A stretch of DNA of 64,000 nucleotides. Origin: Arachis hypogaea (taxonomy: Eukaryota > Streptophyta > Magnoliopsida > Fabales > Fabaceae). Location: the NCBI RefSeq assembly GCF_003086295.3, contig NC_092052.1, forward strand, positions 28,247,427 through 28,311,426. The letters are read 5' to 3'. Below the pieces are notes generated by a model that had not been told where the DNA came from, searched no databases, and saw nothing but the letters and a program-made list of their open reading frames with translations. A program made the position numbers and the translations under genes. Of the stretch, positions 36,165-48,739 are shown piece after piece (position 1 is the first letter of the stretch; each line of letters starts with the position of its first letter).

Positions 36165-36182
36165 GCTGGGTTGCCTCCCAGC
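36165..36182 (-). other. Hairpin H1 in element D (loop AGGCAA)
   Basis: Minus strand GCTGGG-AGGCAA-CCCAGC, 42 bases after the end of the polyprotein frame. Same place relative to the upstream ORF, and same loop with one change, as in A and B. Confidence 0.7.
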
Positions 36183-36223
36183 AAGCGCTTCTTTATTGTC
36201 TTTAGCTGGACCTTACTAAGCTT

Positions 36224-39200
36224 TTAATCTAGCTTCAGCCTTGAGCACTCTTGCTCAACATTGCCTTCAAGATAGTGCTTGATTCTCTGTCCGTTGACAA
36301 TGAACTTCTTATCAGAATCAATATCTTGAAGCTCCACATAACCATATGGTGATACACTTGTAATCACATATGGTCCCCTCCACCGGGATTTCAGTTTCCC
36401 GGGGAATAGCCTGAGTCTAGAGTTAAACAGCAGAACCTTCTGTCCTGGTTCAAAGATTCTAGATGACAGCTTTCTATCATGCCACTTTTTTTATTTCTCT
36501 TTATAAAGCTTGGCATTTTCGAAAGCAGTGAATCTGAATTCCTCTAGCTCATTTAGCTGGAGCAATCTTTTTTCTCCTGCTAATTTGGCATCAAAGTTTA
36601 GGAATCTGGTTGCCCAGTAGGCTTTATGTTCCAGTTCCACGGGCAGGTGACATGCCTTACCATACACAAGTTGGTATGGAGAGGTCCCTATAGGGGTCTT
36701 GAATGCTGTTCTGTAAGCCCACAGAGCATCATCCAAGTTCCGTGCCCAATCCTTTCTACGGGTACTTACTGTCCGTTCTAGGATTCTCTTTAATTCTCTG
36801 TTAGAGACTTCAGCTTGCCCATTAGTTTGTGGATGATATGGAGTAGCTATCTTGTGGCGAATCCCATACCGAACCATGGCAGAGTAAAGCTGTTTGTTGC
36901 AGAAGTGAGTGCCCCCATCACTGATCAGTACTCTAGGGACACCAAACCTGCTAAAGATATGTTTCTGGAGGAACTTCAACACTGTTTTAGTATCATTGGT
37001 GGGTGTGGCAATGGCCTCAACCCATTTTGATACATAGTCAACTGCCACCAGAATATAAGTGTTTGAGAATGATGGTGGGAAAGGTCCCATGAAGTCAATT
37101 CCCCATACGTCAAACAACTCAATCTCCAAGATTCCTTGTTGAGGCATGGCGTAACCATGGGGCAGATTACCAGCTCTTTGGCAACTGTCACAGTTACGTA
37201 CAAACTCTCGGGAATCTCTATAGAGTGTGGGCCAATAGAAGCCACATTGGAGGACCTTGGTGGCTATTCGCTCACTCCCGAAATGGCCTCCATATTGAGA
37301 TCCATGGCAATGCCATAGGATCCTCTGCGCTTCTTCTCTAGGAACACACCTACGGATTATTCCGTCTGCACATCTCTTAAAGAGATAGGGTTCATCCCAC
37401 AAGTAGTACTTTGCATCAGTGATTAATTTTTTCTTTTGTTGCCTGTTGTACTCTTTGGGTATGAACCTTGCAGCTTTATAGTTTGCAATATCGGCAAACC
37501 ATGGTATTTCCTGAATGGCAAATAAATGCTCATCCGGAAAAATCTCAGAGATCTCAAGAGAGGGGAGGGACGTCCCTTCTACTGGCTCTATCCGGGACAG
37601 ATGATCAGCCACTTGGTTTTCTGTCCCTTTTCTGTCTCTTATTTCTATATCAAACTCTTGCAGAAGTAACACCCATCTGATGAGCCTGGGTTTTGAATCC
37701 TGCTTTGTGAGTAGATATTTAAGAGCAGCATGGTCAGTATACACAATCACTTTTGATCCTACTAAGTATGATCTGAACTTGTCAATGGCATAAACCACTG
37801 CAAGTAATTCTTTTTCTGTGGTTGTGTAATTTTTCTGGGCATCATTTAAAACGCGACTAGCATAATAAATGACATGCAGAAGCTTGTCATGCCTCTATCC
37901 CAATACTGCACCAATGGCGTGATCACTGGCATCACACATTAGCTCAAATGGTAATGTCCAGTCTGGTACAGAAATAACTGGTGCTGTGACCAGCTTAGCT
38001 TTCAGCGTTTCAAACGCCTGCAGACACTCTGTGTCAAACACAAATGGCGTGTCAGCAGCTAGCAGATTGCTTAGAGGTTTTGCGATTTTTGAAAAATCCT
38101 TTATAAACCTCCTATAGAATCCTGCATGCCCCAGAAAGCTTCTGATTGCCTTAACATTGGCAGGTGGTGGTAATTTTTTAATTACCTCTATTTTTGCTTG
38201 ATCCACCTCTATTCCCTTGTTTGAGATTTTATGCCCAAGGACAATTCCTTCAGTCACCATGAAGTGACATTTTTCCCAGTTTAAGACTAGGTTGGTCTCT
38301 TGGCATCTCTTCAGGACAAGTTTCAGGTGATCAAGACAGGAACTGAATGAGTCTCCATATACTGAGAAGTCATCCATGAAGACTTCCAGAAATTTTTCCA
38401 CCATATAAGAGAAAATAGAGAGCATGCATCTTTGGAAGGTTGCAGGCGCATTACACAGCCCAAATGGCATCCTTCTATAAGCAAACACTCCAGATGGACA
38501 TGTGAATGTTGTTTTCTCTTGATCTTGGGGATCTACTGCAATCTGGTTATAGCCTGAGTAGCCATCCAAAAAGCAGTAATAATCATGACCTGCCAGTCTT
38601 TCTAGCATCTGGTCTATGAATGGTAAAGGAAAATGATCCTTTCTGGTGGCTGTATTGAGCCTTCTGTAGTCAATACACATGCGCCACCCTGTAACTGTTC
38701 TTGTAGGAACCAGTTCATTTTTTTCATTATGAATCACTGTCATGCCTCCCTTTTTTGGGACGACTTGGACAGGGCTCACCCAGGGGCTATCAGAAATAGG
38801 ATAGATAATCCCATCCTCTAGTAATTTGGTGACCTCTTTCTGCACCACTTCCTTCATGGCTGGATTTAGCCGCCTCTGTGGTTGAACCACTGGTTTAGCA
38901 TTATCCTCCAATAAGATTTTGTGCATGCATCTAGCTGGGCTTATGCCCTTAAGGTCACCTATAGACCACCCAAGAGCTGTCTTGTGTGTCCTTAGCACTT
39001 GAATAAGTGCTTCCTCTTCCTGTGGATTTAAAGCAGAGCTTATGATCACTGGAAAAGTGTCACCTTCTCCCAGAAATACATATTTCAGGGATGGTGGTAA
39101 TGGTTTGAGCTCGGGTTTAGGAGGTTTTTCCTCTTCCAGAGGAAATTTCAGAGGCTCTTTCATCTCCTCTGAATCTTCCAAATCAGGCTGAACATCTTTA

Positions 39201-41332
39201 AAGATGTCTTCCAACTCTGATTTGAGACTCTCAACCATGTTGATCTCTTCTACCAAAGAGTCAATAAGATCAACTTTCATGCAGTCTTTTGATGTGTCTG
39301 GATGCTGCATGGCTTTGACAGCATTCAACTTAAACTCATCATCATTGACTCTCAGGGTTATTTCCCCTTGTTGGACATCAATGAGGGTTCGTCCAGTTGC
39401 TAGGAAGGGTCTTCCTAGAATGAGAGTAGCACTCTTGTGCTCCTCCATTTCCAGCACTACAAAGTCAATGGGAAAGGCAAATGGCCCAACTCTGACAATC
39501 ATGTCTTCAATCACGCCTGATGGGTATTTAATGGAGCCATCACCAAGTTGGAGACATATCTGGGTTGGTTTAACTTCTTTAGTTAAGCCAAGCTTTCTGA
39601 TAGTGGATGCAGGTATTAGGTTGATGCTTGCCCCAAGATCGCACAAAGCTGTCTTGGTGCAATTACCTTCTAATATGCATGGTATCAGAAAACTCCCAGG
39701 GTCTTTAAGCTTTTCAGGAAAGCTTTTTAGAATGACTGCACTGCATTCTTCAGTGAGGAGAACTCTTTCTGTTTCTCTCCAATCCTTTTTATGACTCAAG
39801 ATCTCTTTCATGAACTTGGCATAAGAAGGTATTTGCTCAAGTGCCTCTGCAAATGGAATCTTTATTTCAAGAGTCCTGAGATAATCTGCAAAGCGAGCAA
39901 ATTGCTTATCCTGCTCCTCTTTCCAGAGTTTTTGAGGATAAGATATCTTGGCTTTATATTCCTCAACCTTAGTTGCTGTAGGTTTATTGCCTACAGAAGT
40001 GGTTGAAGAAGCCTTTTTAGAGGGGTTGTCATCAGCACTTGTGTGTATCTGATCTCTCACTGGCAATTGAGTGCCAGAGTTAGAAGCTGGAGTGACATGA
40101 GACGCCAACTCCTTGTCTGTTCCTGGCGTCTGAACGCCAGAACTGTGCCTATTTTGGGCGTTCAGCGCCAGATCTTGCCCATTTTGGGCGTTCAATGCCA
40201 GATCCTTGCTTGTTTCTGGTGTTGAACGCCAGTCCTTGCTTGTTATTGGCGTTGAACGCCAGTCTTGGGCATGGTCTGGGCGTTCAGCGCCAGCCTTCCA
40301 CCAGATTGCTGGCGTTTTAATGCCAGAATTACTTTTCCCTGGGCTCTTACTGTCCTCAGGTGAATTTTGGGTGGTTTGCTCATTCCTTAGCTCTTTGCTG
40401 CCTTGAGGTGGGGTATTTAATGTTTTTCCACTTCTTAATTGAACTGCTTGGCATTCTTCTGTTATTTGTCTTGACAGCTGCTGCTTTGTTTGCTTCAATT
40501 GTTCTTCCATATTTATATTAGCCATCCTTGTCTCTTGTAGTTTATCCTTGAATTCGGCTAACTGCTTTGTTAGAAAGTCCAACTGCTGATTGAATTCAGC
40601 AGCTTGTTTTACAGGGCTGAGTTCAGCAGTTACTGTTTTAACCTCTTCTTTCATGGAAGGGTCACTACTTAGGTACAGATGCTGATTCCTGGCAACTGTA
40701 TCAATGAGCTCTTGAGCCTCTTCAATTGTCTTTCTCATGTGGATAGATCCACCAGCTGAGTAATCTAGAGACATCTGAGCTCCTTCTGCAAGCCCATAAT
40801 AGAAGATGTCTAACTGAACCCACTCTGAAAACATTTCAGAGGGGCATTTTCGTAGCATCTCTCTGTATCTCTCCCAGGCATCATAAAGAGATTCATTATC
40901 TCCTTGTTTAAAGCCTTGGATGTCCAGCCTTAGCTGTGTCATCCGTTTTGGGGGAAAGTATTGATTCAGGAATTTTTCTGTCAGCTGTTTCCATGTCCTT
41001 ATGCTGGCCTTAGGTTGGTTATTTAACCACCTCTTAGCTTGATCTTTTACAGCAAACGGAAACAGTAATAGTCTGTAGACATCCTGATCTATTTCCTTAT
41101 CATGTACTGTGTCAGCAATTTGTAAAAATTGTGCCAGAAACTCTGTAGGTTCTTCCTGTGGAAGACCGGAATACTGGCAACTTTGCTGCACCATGATAAT
41201 GAGCTGAGGATTCAACTCAAAGCTACTGACTCTAATGGAGGGTATGCAGATACTACTCCTATATGAAGCAGTGGAGGGGTTAGCATATGACCTCAGAGTC
41301 CTCCTGGACTGTTCATTTCCTCTTAGGTCCAT
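36224..41332 (-). pseudogene. Element D gag-pol polyprotein with two premature stops
   Basis: One frame of 1703 codons, broken by TAG at 37895-37897 and TAA at 36491-36493. Order: gag capsid region (residues ~60-230, with RWLNNQP and LRLDIQGFKQ); linker (340-430) encoded by a palindrome array; aspartic protease with DLGASINLIP (565-574); reverse transcriptase with CFLDGYSGYNQ (~921) and catalytic FMDDFS (985-990); RNase H starting at CDASDHAIGAVLG (~1133), into which the TAG falls; then [10 protein letters not shown]. After that come an integrase HHCC zinc region ([16 protein letters not shown]), and the catalytic core D, D, E in [15 protein letters not shown] and NRELKRILE. The TAA lies in the C-terminal region, after which VLLFNSRLRLFPGKLKSRW (GPY-type tail) continues to TAA 36224. 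All catalytic residues remain, so decay is recent. Enzymes act in the virus-like particle and at integration. Confidence 0.92.
40115..40325 (-). repeat. Palindrome array inside the D gag-protease linker coding sequence
   Basis: Seven GGCGTT/AACGCC copies at about 30-base spacing within the open frame (for example GGGCGTTCAGCGCCAG near 40156, TTGGCGTTGAACGCCAG near 40246). They encode repeated LALNAQN and DWRSTP peptides at about residues 355-395. The same DNA motif occurs in non-coding parts of this element. Confidence 0.88.
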
Positions 41333-42121
41333 GATGGAAAAAGGAAGATGATGTCAAATAAACAATTTATTTTTATTTATTTATTTCTTTATTTATTTCG
41401 AAAATGAGATAAATTAAAATAAAATAAACAAAAATGGTTGAAAATTTTCAAAAAAATGAGGAGAGAGAAAGTGGTTAGGAAGTTTTGAAAAGGATATGAT
41501 TATTTTTTTTTTGAAAAAGGTTTTAAAATTTTTTTTTTTAAAAAATCTGAATTTCAAAGGTAAATTTCGAAAATTTGCTTTAAAATAGAGAGAAAATATA
41601 TTTTTGAATTTAAAGAGGAGAGAGAAAAACAATAAGATAGCACAAGATTTAAGATTTTTAGATCTAATGCTCCTTGTTTTTGAAAATTTTGGAGGGAAAA
41701 CACCAAGGAACACCAAACTTAAAAATTTTAAGATCAAGACACAAGGAAAACTCAAGAACACTTTGAAGACTCACAAGAACACAAGAACATGAAGAAACAA
41801 CACCAAACTTAAAAATTTTAGAAAACCAAACTAAAATTTTCGAAAACCAAAAGGGAAATCAACAAGAAAACACCAAACTTAAAGTTTGGCACAAAATTTA
41901 ATAGAGAAATTATTATTTTTGAAAAAGATTTTAAAAAAGAGTATACTAAACTGCCACGGACTTAGACCAACGCTCTAGCCAATTGGGCAGTAAATGTAAC
42001 ACTTGTTTTGAAGAAGTATAAAATTTTAACCAAGAACAATAATAAGAGACTCTAAACCAAAAAGAAAAATTTTCCTAATCTAAGCAACAAAATAAACCGT
42101 CAGTTGTTCAAACACGAACAA
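41333..42121 (-). other. 5' leader of element D
   Basis: AT-rich and purine/pyrimidine biased, between primer site and gag start. On the minus strand AAGTTTGGTGT occurs at 41880-41870, 41810-41800 and 41720-41710. No ORF. Confidence 0.7.
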
Positions 42122-42139
42122 TCCCTGTCAACGGCGCCA
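42122..42139 (-). other. Primer binding site of element D
   Basis: Minus strand TGGCGCCGTTGACAGGGA, complementary to tRNA-Asp with two changes from the canonical site. It follows the 5' LTR by six bases. Confidence 0.85.
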
Positions 42140-42145
42140 AAAACT

Positions 42146-43683
42146 TGGTGCACGAATTGTGAATCACACTTTTCACACTCGTACCACTAACCAGCAAGTG
42201 CACTGGGTCGTCCAAGTAATACCTTACGTGAGTAAGGGTCGAATCCCACGGAGATTGTTGGTTTGAAGCAATCTATGGTTATCTTGCAATTCTTAGTCAG
42301 GAAGTCAATTATATTTATCAGTTGAATTGCGAATAAACAAAAGAGCATGGATTAAAGGTTACTTGTTATGCAGTAATGGAGAATATGTTGGAGTTTTGGA
42401 GATTCTTTGTCTTCAGAATCTCTGCGTTCTTCTGTCTTCTGATTCACGCATGCACGTCCTCCTATGGCAAGCTGTGTGTAGGTGGATCACCGTTGTCAAT
42501 GGCTACCATCCATCCTTCCAGTGAAAAGGGTCCAGGTGCGCTGTAACCGCACGGCTAATCATCTGCAGGTTCTCAGTCGTACTGGAATAGGATTTACTAT
42601 CCTTTTGCGTCTGTCACTACGCCCAGCACTCGCGAGTTTGAAGTTTGTCACAGCCATCCAATCCCAGAATCCTACTCGAAATACCACAGACAAGGTTTAG
42701 GCTTTCCGGATTCTCATGAATGCCGCCATCAATCTAGCTTATACCACGGAGATTCTGATCAAGGAATCTAAGAGATATTCATTCAATATGATGTAGAACG
42801 GAGGTGATTGTCAGACACACGTTCATGTATTGAGGAAGGTGATGAGTGTCACTGATCATCACCTTCTCCATAGTTAGGCGCGAATGGATATCTTAGATAG
42901 GAACACGCATGTTTGAATGGAAAACAGAAGTACTTGCATTAATTCATCGAGACACAGCAGAGCTCCTCACCCCCAACAATGGAGTTTAGAGACTCATGCC
43001 ATCAAAGAGTACAAAGTTCAGATCTAAAAATGTCATGAGATGCAAAATAAGTCTCTAAAAGTTGTTTAAATACTAAACCAGTAACCTATGTTTACAGAAA
43101 ATGAGTAAACTATAACAGATAATGCAAAAATCCACTTCTGGGGCCCACTTGATGTGTGCTGGGGCTGAAACTAAAGCTTCTCACGTGCCTGGGGCTGTTT
43201 TGGGCGTTCAACGCCAGCTTTGGATCCTTTTCTGGCGTTGAACTCCAACTTGCAACTTGTTTCTGGCGCTGGACGCCAGAATTGGGCAGAGAGCTGGTGT
43301 TGAACGCCAGTGTACGTCGTTTATCTTTGAGCAAAGTATGGACTATTATATATTGCTGGAAAGCCCTGGATGTCTACTTTCCAACACACTTGGAAGCACG
43401 CCATTTGGAGTCCTGTAGCTCTAGAAAATTCATTTTGAGTGCAGGGAGGTCAGAATCCAACAGCATCAGCAGTCCTTTTTCAGCCTGAATCAGATTTTTG
43501 CTCAGCTCCCTCAATTTCAGCCAGAAAATACCTGAAATTACAAAAAAACACACAAACTCATAGTAAAGTCCAGAAATGTGGATTTTGCCTAGAAACTAAT
43601 GAAAATAAACTAAAAACCAACTAAAACATACTAAAATCTATATGAAATTAATCCCAAAAAGCGTATAAAATATCCGCTCATCA
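42146..43683 (-). repeat. Element D 5' LTR (right copy)
   Basis: 1538 bases, same length as the left copy with few differences by eye. Palindrome array at 43201-43312; hairpin H3 at 42222-42237. Confidence 0.92.
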
Positions 43684-43688
43684 ATGAG

Positions 43689-45093
43689 CTATTGATCCCT
43701 CACTGGATTTTGTGTTTACTCTCTAGTCACTCAGTGTTTATTGGGTTAATCACTCTATTCTTCTTTTTATCCTTACTTTCTATAACTTTGTTCTTCATCT
43801 AACCAATCAACAATTATAGAGTATAGGCATACAAAAATCATGAGGTCTTTTCTAAGGTTGTAATGGGGCCAAGGTAAAGGTAAGGGTATATGTATAAGGC
43901 TAAGTGAGCTAATAAGTGAATCCTTGATTAGTCTAAGATCTCACCTAACATACATATTTTGTAATTCAAAGCTTTCTTAACCTATTTGCCCAACTTTTCT
44001 CACTTTGTATTACAAGCTCATGCATTGACGTTAATTTTATCCCATGTGCATTGATTCTTTTTTTATTTTGTAATTGGAAAAATTTTTTTTGTATCCCCTT
44101 TATTCAAATATTTGAAAATTTTTTTTAATGCACATGGTAATTCAATTATTTTGACATGAGCATGTTTCCCAAAAATAAATTTTTATTTTGAATATTTTTA
44201 TTCTTTTTAACTTTCTACCTTTGTTTCTATCATCCATGTTCCCATAAAGTTCCCCACACTTAAATTATACACAATTTCTATCTTAAACTAACCAAGGATT
44301 CAACTTGGAATTTTTATTTGTTTTTCTGCTTAAGGCTAGTAATGTGGTTTATAGAACAAGAGGGAATTAAAAGGCTCAAGGGACTAACAAGGGTGATGTA
44401 AAGGTAGGCTCATTTGGGACAGGTGAGCAAATAATTCAAACAATGGCCTCAATCACTTTCTTGGTATGTATCTATATTCTATAATCGGACATATAGATTA
44501 AAACAAAGTAAAGAACACCAGAATAAAAAGAAGGGCAAAACACACCGGAATAAAATTAATGGTTTGAATGTAACCATACAATTAAGCTCAAAACTCACAG
44601 GCTGTGTGTTCTCTAGCTCAAAAATCATATATCAGTTATACATGTCATGCAAGTAGAAATTAAGAGTTCCCATTATTCTCAATGTAAAATTTATTTTGGG
44701 TGGCTTTAAAGTTTTAGTGTTCCTCCATGATGAAATGTTGTTAACTAACTAACATGTAATGCTATATATACAAGGTGTGTGGATTGTTTATATTAAAGTC
44801 TCTAGTTTACTTCCTTTTTATTTTCAATTTAAACCAAACTATCATATACTAAAAGGGGTAAACTATACTAATTAATCCACATATTCTATAACTAATAAGT
44901 TAGAATTGCAACTAAACTAACTGGTTAAAATATGACTAAAGTGCAAAATGCAAAAATAGAGTAGAAATACATGAAAAGAGCAATGTATAAGTACTAAGAA
45001 ATAAAAATAAAGATCAAAATACAGAAAAATAACAAAATAAAATAAAAAGAGTCTGTAGTGGTTCACCAAAAAAAACGCCAAAGATGGCGACCT
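43689..45093 (-). other. 3' non-coding region of element B
   Basis: Continues B after element D. AT-rich, no ORF of interest. The middle PPT-like box (minus AAGTGTGGGG) is at 44261-44252, again next to an imperfect palindrome (44262-44277). Confidence 0.6.
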
Positions 45094-45128
45094 CCTCACA
45101 CTTAAAATGTAGCATCGTTCTCGATGCT
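45094..45128 (-). other. Hairpin H2 plus PPT-like box after ORF2 of B
   Basis: Minus strand AGCATC-GAGAAC-GATGCT (45128-45111): same stem as the A copy at 24738 and one loop change, followed by AAGTGTGAGG (45103-45094), one change from the consensus. Confidence 0.7.
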
Positions 45129-45131
45129 CAC

Positions 45132-46583
45132 TCAAGTAGGATGTAAAGGAGTGTCATCACTAGAAGGATAGGTGGCTGGAGTCTTTGTGGTGGTGGTCTG
45201 AGGATCTGCCTGCTGCAGAGGAGGTGCTGACTGTATAGGAACCTCTGGGTCTACAGCCTGAATCTAATGCGGCTCCTCCTGCTGTGATGCAGCCTGCTCC
45301 GGACCTGCCTGCTCAGCCTCTTTCTGTGGATGGGTCTCTGCCTCATGATCATCTGCCTCCTCCTCAGATGGCTCTGATGGTGTGTCAGGCTCGAAGGGGA
45401 TGTCACCGCCAGATCGTATCAGCAGCTTTAGGTGCTCATAGCGTCGCTTGCTACGACGCTCAGATCTCTCATATCGGCGCCGGTTGTGGTGCTCCATCTA
45501 GTCTAGCTGCTGAAATAGACGGTGCACGAGGTGATAAACTGGCTCTGAGGCAGGTGGAGGTGCAGTGGTGGTAGCTGGGGTAGCAGTAGATGAAGAGGGG
45601 CCAGCTGAAGGTGTGGCTGTCTCATCATGGGGTAGTGAGGAATGGAGGTCTGTAGCCCAAAGCCTGAAGTTCCTACTGTGAGGGATAATCTTCTTGCAGT
45701 CTGCAGCAGGTGGCCTCTCATCAGCATCCTCCCAAGGCACGTCAGCTCGATGTCCGAGCTGAGTAATCAGATATGGGAAGGGGAGAGTGCCTCTGACGTG
45801 GACCCTAGCCATGTAGTACCGGATGAATCGTGGCAGGTACAGGTCCTTACCCTCCATCACACACCAGAGGAGGGTGATCATAGCGGCAGGTAGCTCCGTC
45901 TCATGAGTACTCGGCATAACAAAGTTACTCAGGATCTGGTGCCAGAGTCGAGCCTCATCATTCAAGTATATCCGCTTGATTTCCTTAGGCATGGTGGTGT
46001 TCTGACCCATGACCCATGGGACAGTCGGGTCAAGGGCTATCCTTGCCTTGACCGCATCCCAGTCAAACCTCATAAAGCGCATGTCCTCCTCAGCCTTTTG
46101 GTAACCATCAAGCTGATCGGATTTAGGATGAAGCTGCAGAATATCCTCAATGACCTCTTCAGTGATCAGTATCTACTTCCCTCTGAGGTGCATTGCATCC
46201 AGGGAAGTTTTGAAGTAATTGCAGTAAAACTCTCTTACCCAGGAAGCATTTACCTCAGTCCGGTTTCTTTCCGGGAAGAACCAGCCTCTTTGTTTGATCT
46301 GATCAGAGGTGTATTGCTGGAGTTCTTCCAGAATTTTCAGAGTCTGCTCCAGGTATAGGTTTCTGGAGGTTGCAAACACCGGATACTTCAACTCGCAGTA
46401 TCGGTTTGCAAACTTGATGGGATCAGTGGCAGGGAGTAGCTGGTCAGCCTTCTTCTGCGGGGTAAAGTGTTTTTCCCGCCAGGAGTCATCATGCATGATG
46501 TCCAGAATGGACATAGAGGATTCACCTCTTTTCCGTTTGCCAGTTGTTGCTTTGCCTTTTCCTTTTCTTTGGGTGTCGGACAT
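45132..46583 (-). pseudogene. Element B ORF2: putative plant transposon protein domain, three amber stops
   Basis: 484 codons from ATG 46583 (MSDTQRKGKGKATTGKRKR) to TGA 45132. A start further up at 46661 would add a very hydrophobic stretch, but that is the translated pyrimidine tract of a splice-acceptor-like TTTTTCAG|G. TAG codons at 46173, 45498 and 45264 break the frame. Two opposite one-base changes near 45660 shift and then restore the frame relative to A (HSRNFRLWATDLHSS instead of HSRKFQALGYRPPF). Domain content is otherwise as in A ORF2: basic N-terminus, WVREFYCNYFKT, LPAAMITLLWCVMEGKDLYLP, Ser/Thr/Pro linker, RRSKRRYEHLKLL, acidic tail. Confidence 0.65.
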
Positions 46584-46586
46584 CCT

Positions 46587-48064
46587 GAAAAACAGAAATC
46601 TAGGATATAATAAAAACAGGAGAACAAGTAGGCAAATAACAAAATAAGCACATAGTGGCAAAGGAGTAGTAGAATAATGAAATGAGTTGAAGAATTGTGC
46701 ATTTTGGATTGGTTCGGAAATAAAAATCTGAGATGAGAATGTTCAATCCAAAATGTAATATAAATAGAATTCATGTTAATTAGGAAAAACCATAAACATG
46801 CCTTGAGTTAATAAGTAAAAGTAAAGAGTGAGTCAACAAGCAGAGGGGGTTGTTAGAAGGTTTAAAAGTGGTTTTAAATTGAAAAAGAAGTTAGAAAGCA
46901 AAAATCAGTGAGTTAGTAAAAAGAAAGTCAGAGTAAGTGGCATGATGATTGGTTTCTAAGTAACAAGAATTTCACAATTTGAAGCAACAGACAACTCATA
47001 TTCAAGCAAGGAAATCAAGTTGATGATGATTCATATAGATATATCAATAACTAAAATTTGAAATCAAATCATCAATAATGTGATTTATTAGCCGGGGAAA
47101 CAAAAGGAATAAGAATGCTGGCCCGTGCATTCAGGAATTGGTTTGGTGAAAGCTAAGGAAAGCAAAATTAAAAATTCCAAAACCAATACATGAATGAAAA
47201 TCAAAACGATTTACAGAAAATTGGGCAGCATTCCGGCTAGAATTGGATGTTCCCGGAAAATAAATAGCAAGCAGAATAGTTCATATAAATTAAAATAAAC
47301 TGCAAATAAATATAAATAATATGAACATGAAAGAGCAATTGCAATAGCAGCATGAACAGTAAGAACAGCATATGAACAATACTTAGATCATAGCAATAGC
47401 AGAATTGCGAAAATTATAAAACAAGTAGCAAGAACAACGCAATTAATCAGGCCTAGATCCACTAACCACATCCTAGACTACCTAACCACCTAGAATCCAC
47501 TACAACATGCATATCTAACTAGCCTAATTATGAACATAAACGGAAAAAAAATATGCAATTAACTACGAATTGAAATAATAGTGGCGTTTGGCGGAACATG
47601 GTGGGCGTAGGAACTAAGCTAAGGGACTGAGAGATGGCTGGGGGGTGGTTGCGGTGGTGGCTGACGCGGCGGTGATGGCAGTTGGCGCGGCGATGAACGG
47701 CTGTCCGGTGGCAGGGGTTGCTGTTTGGGGTAATGGGAGGGGTAGGTGTTAAGGGGGAAGGAAGGGAAGGGGAGAGGGTGTTGGTGGTGGGTGGAGCGGC
47801 GGTGATGGTGGCTTGGTGGCTGTGGCTGGGCGCGGCGGTGGCAGCGGTGGTGGAGGGAAGAAGAGAAGAGAAAGAGAAGAAAGAGAGGGAAGGAAGAAGG
47901 GGGGTGGTGGCGTCGCGGTTGTGGCTGGGTGGTTGATGGTGGTGCGGTCGGTGGGGGTGGCTTGGGTGGTGGTGATGGGCGCAGGGGAGGGTTGCAGAGA
48001 AGAGAGGGAGAAGAAGGGGTTAGGGGGGCACGATGGGGTAGGGTTTCGCGTCACTGAGGGTTAA
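46587..48064 (-). other. Leader of ORF2 in B
   Basis: Same layout as 21791-23299 in A: an AT-rich part next to ORF2, then a G-rich (C-rich on the minus strand) part at about 47620-48060 giving low-complexity Gly- or Pro-rich frames. No gene. Confidence 0.5.
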
Positions 48065-48520
48065 TGAATTTGAATCTACGCGAACGCGTGGCTGTGGTGG
48101 AATGGGGGTTGACGCGATCGTGTGGGGGATGCGATCGCATAGAATGGGTAAAATGATGAATGATGCGGTTGCGTGAGGCATGCGACCGCGTCGCTTAAAA
48201 TTGTGCGAAACGCACAACTCCAACGTCGTTTTAGCGCAACTCTCTGTCTCCACTGGGGTGCCATGATATCGCGCGACGCGAACGAGTCGATCACACTTTC
48301 GCGTGGGATGGGTGTTTGTGCAAGTGACGCGGTCGCGTGAGGCACGCGATCACGTGGCTCGTTTTGTGCTAAACGCACAACAGCCGCACGATTCCAGCCC
48401 AACTTTCTGGGCATTGGATTTTTACGCCGATTTCCAGATCACGCGGCCGCGTGGATGACACGGACGCGTGGGAGGTGGTTTTCGCAACTGACGCGAACAC
48501 CTCAGCAATGCGGTCGCGTC
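48065..48520 (-). repeat. CG-rich palindrome array between ORF1 and ORF2 of B
   Basis: Degenerate ACGCG/CGCGT units (CTACGCGAACGCGTGG, CACGCGGCCGCGTGG and others), many changed to TGCG or CATG forms, the changes expected from deamination of methylated CG. Confidence 0.75.
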
Positions 48521-48672
48521 GCACGCCCCTTTTTTTATATATGCAATTATGCAGTTATGCAATATGTAATGCTGGTGCAAATGCTTATGAATACTATCCA
48601 GGTTCAATGAAAATAAAACAATATAAAAATAAACAAAACGAAATAAAATGGAAATAGGAACGATCATACCAT

Positions 48673-48690
48673 GGTGGGTTGTCTCCTACC
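48673..48690 (-). other. Hairpin H1 in element B
   Basis: Minus strand GGTAGG-AGACAA-CCCACC, same loop as A with one stem mismatch, 50 bases after the ORF1 stop. Confidence 0.65.
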
Positions 48691-48739
48691 TAGCACTTTT
48701 AGTTAAAATCCTTAAGTTGGACATTAGATGAGCTTCCTG

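Larger units (their letters stand above)
31533..43683 (-). mobile_element. Element D: Athila-type gypsy retrotransposon nested in B
   Basis: Two LTRs of exactly 1538 bases (31533-33070 and 42146-43683), target duplication ATGAG at 31528-31532 and 43684-43688. On the minus strand: tRNA-Asp primer site (42122-42139), leader with AAGTTTGGTGT repeats, one continuous gag-protease-RT-RNaseH-integrase frame with two stops, a 3' intergenic palindrome array, a third ORF in the env position, hairpin H2 and 3' LTR. The gene order, primer and third ORF fit the Athila lineage. Confidence 0.92.

Noticed and set aside
46584..46661. Longer N-terminus of B ORF2 with a hydrophobic, membrane-like segment
   Set aside because: It is the pyrimidine tract of a splice-acceptor-like sequence read as protein; A has no such extension, and both copies share the MSD start.
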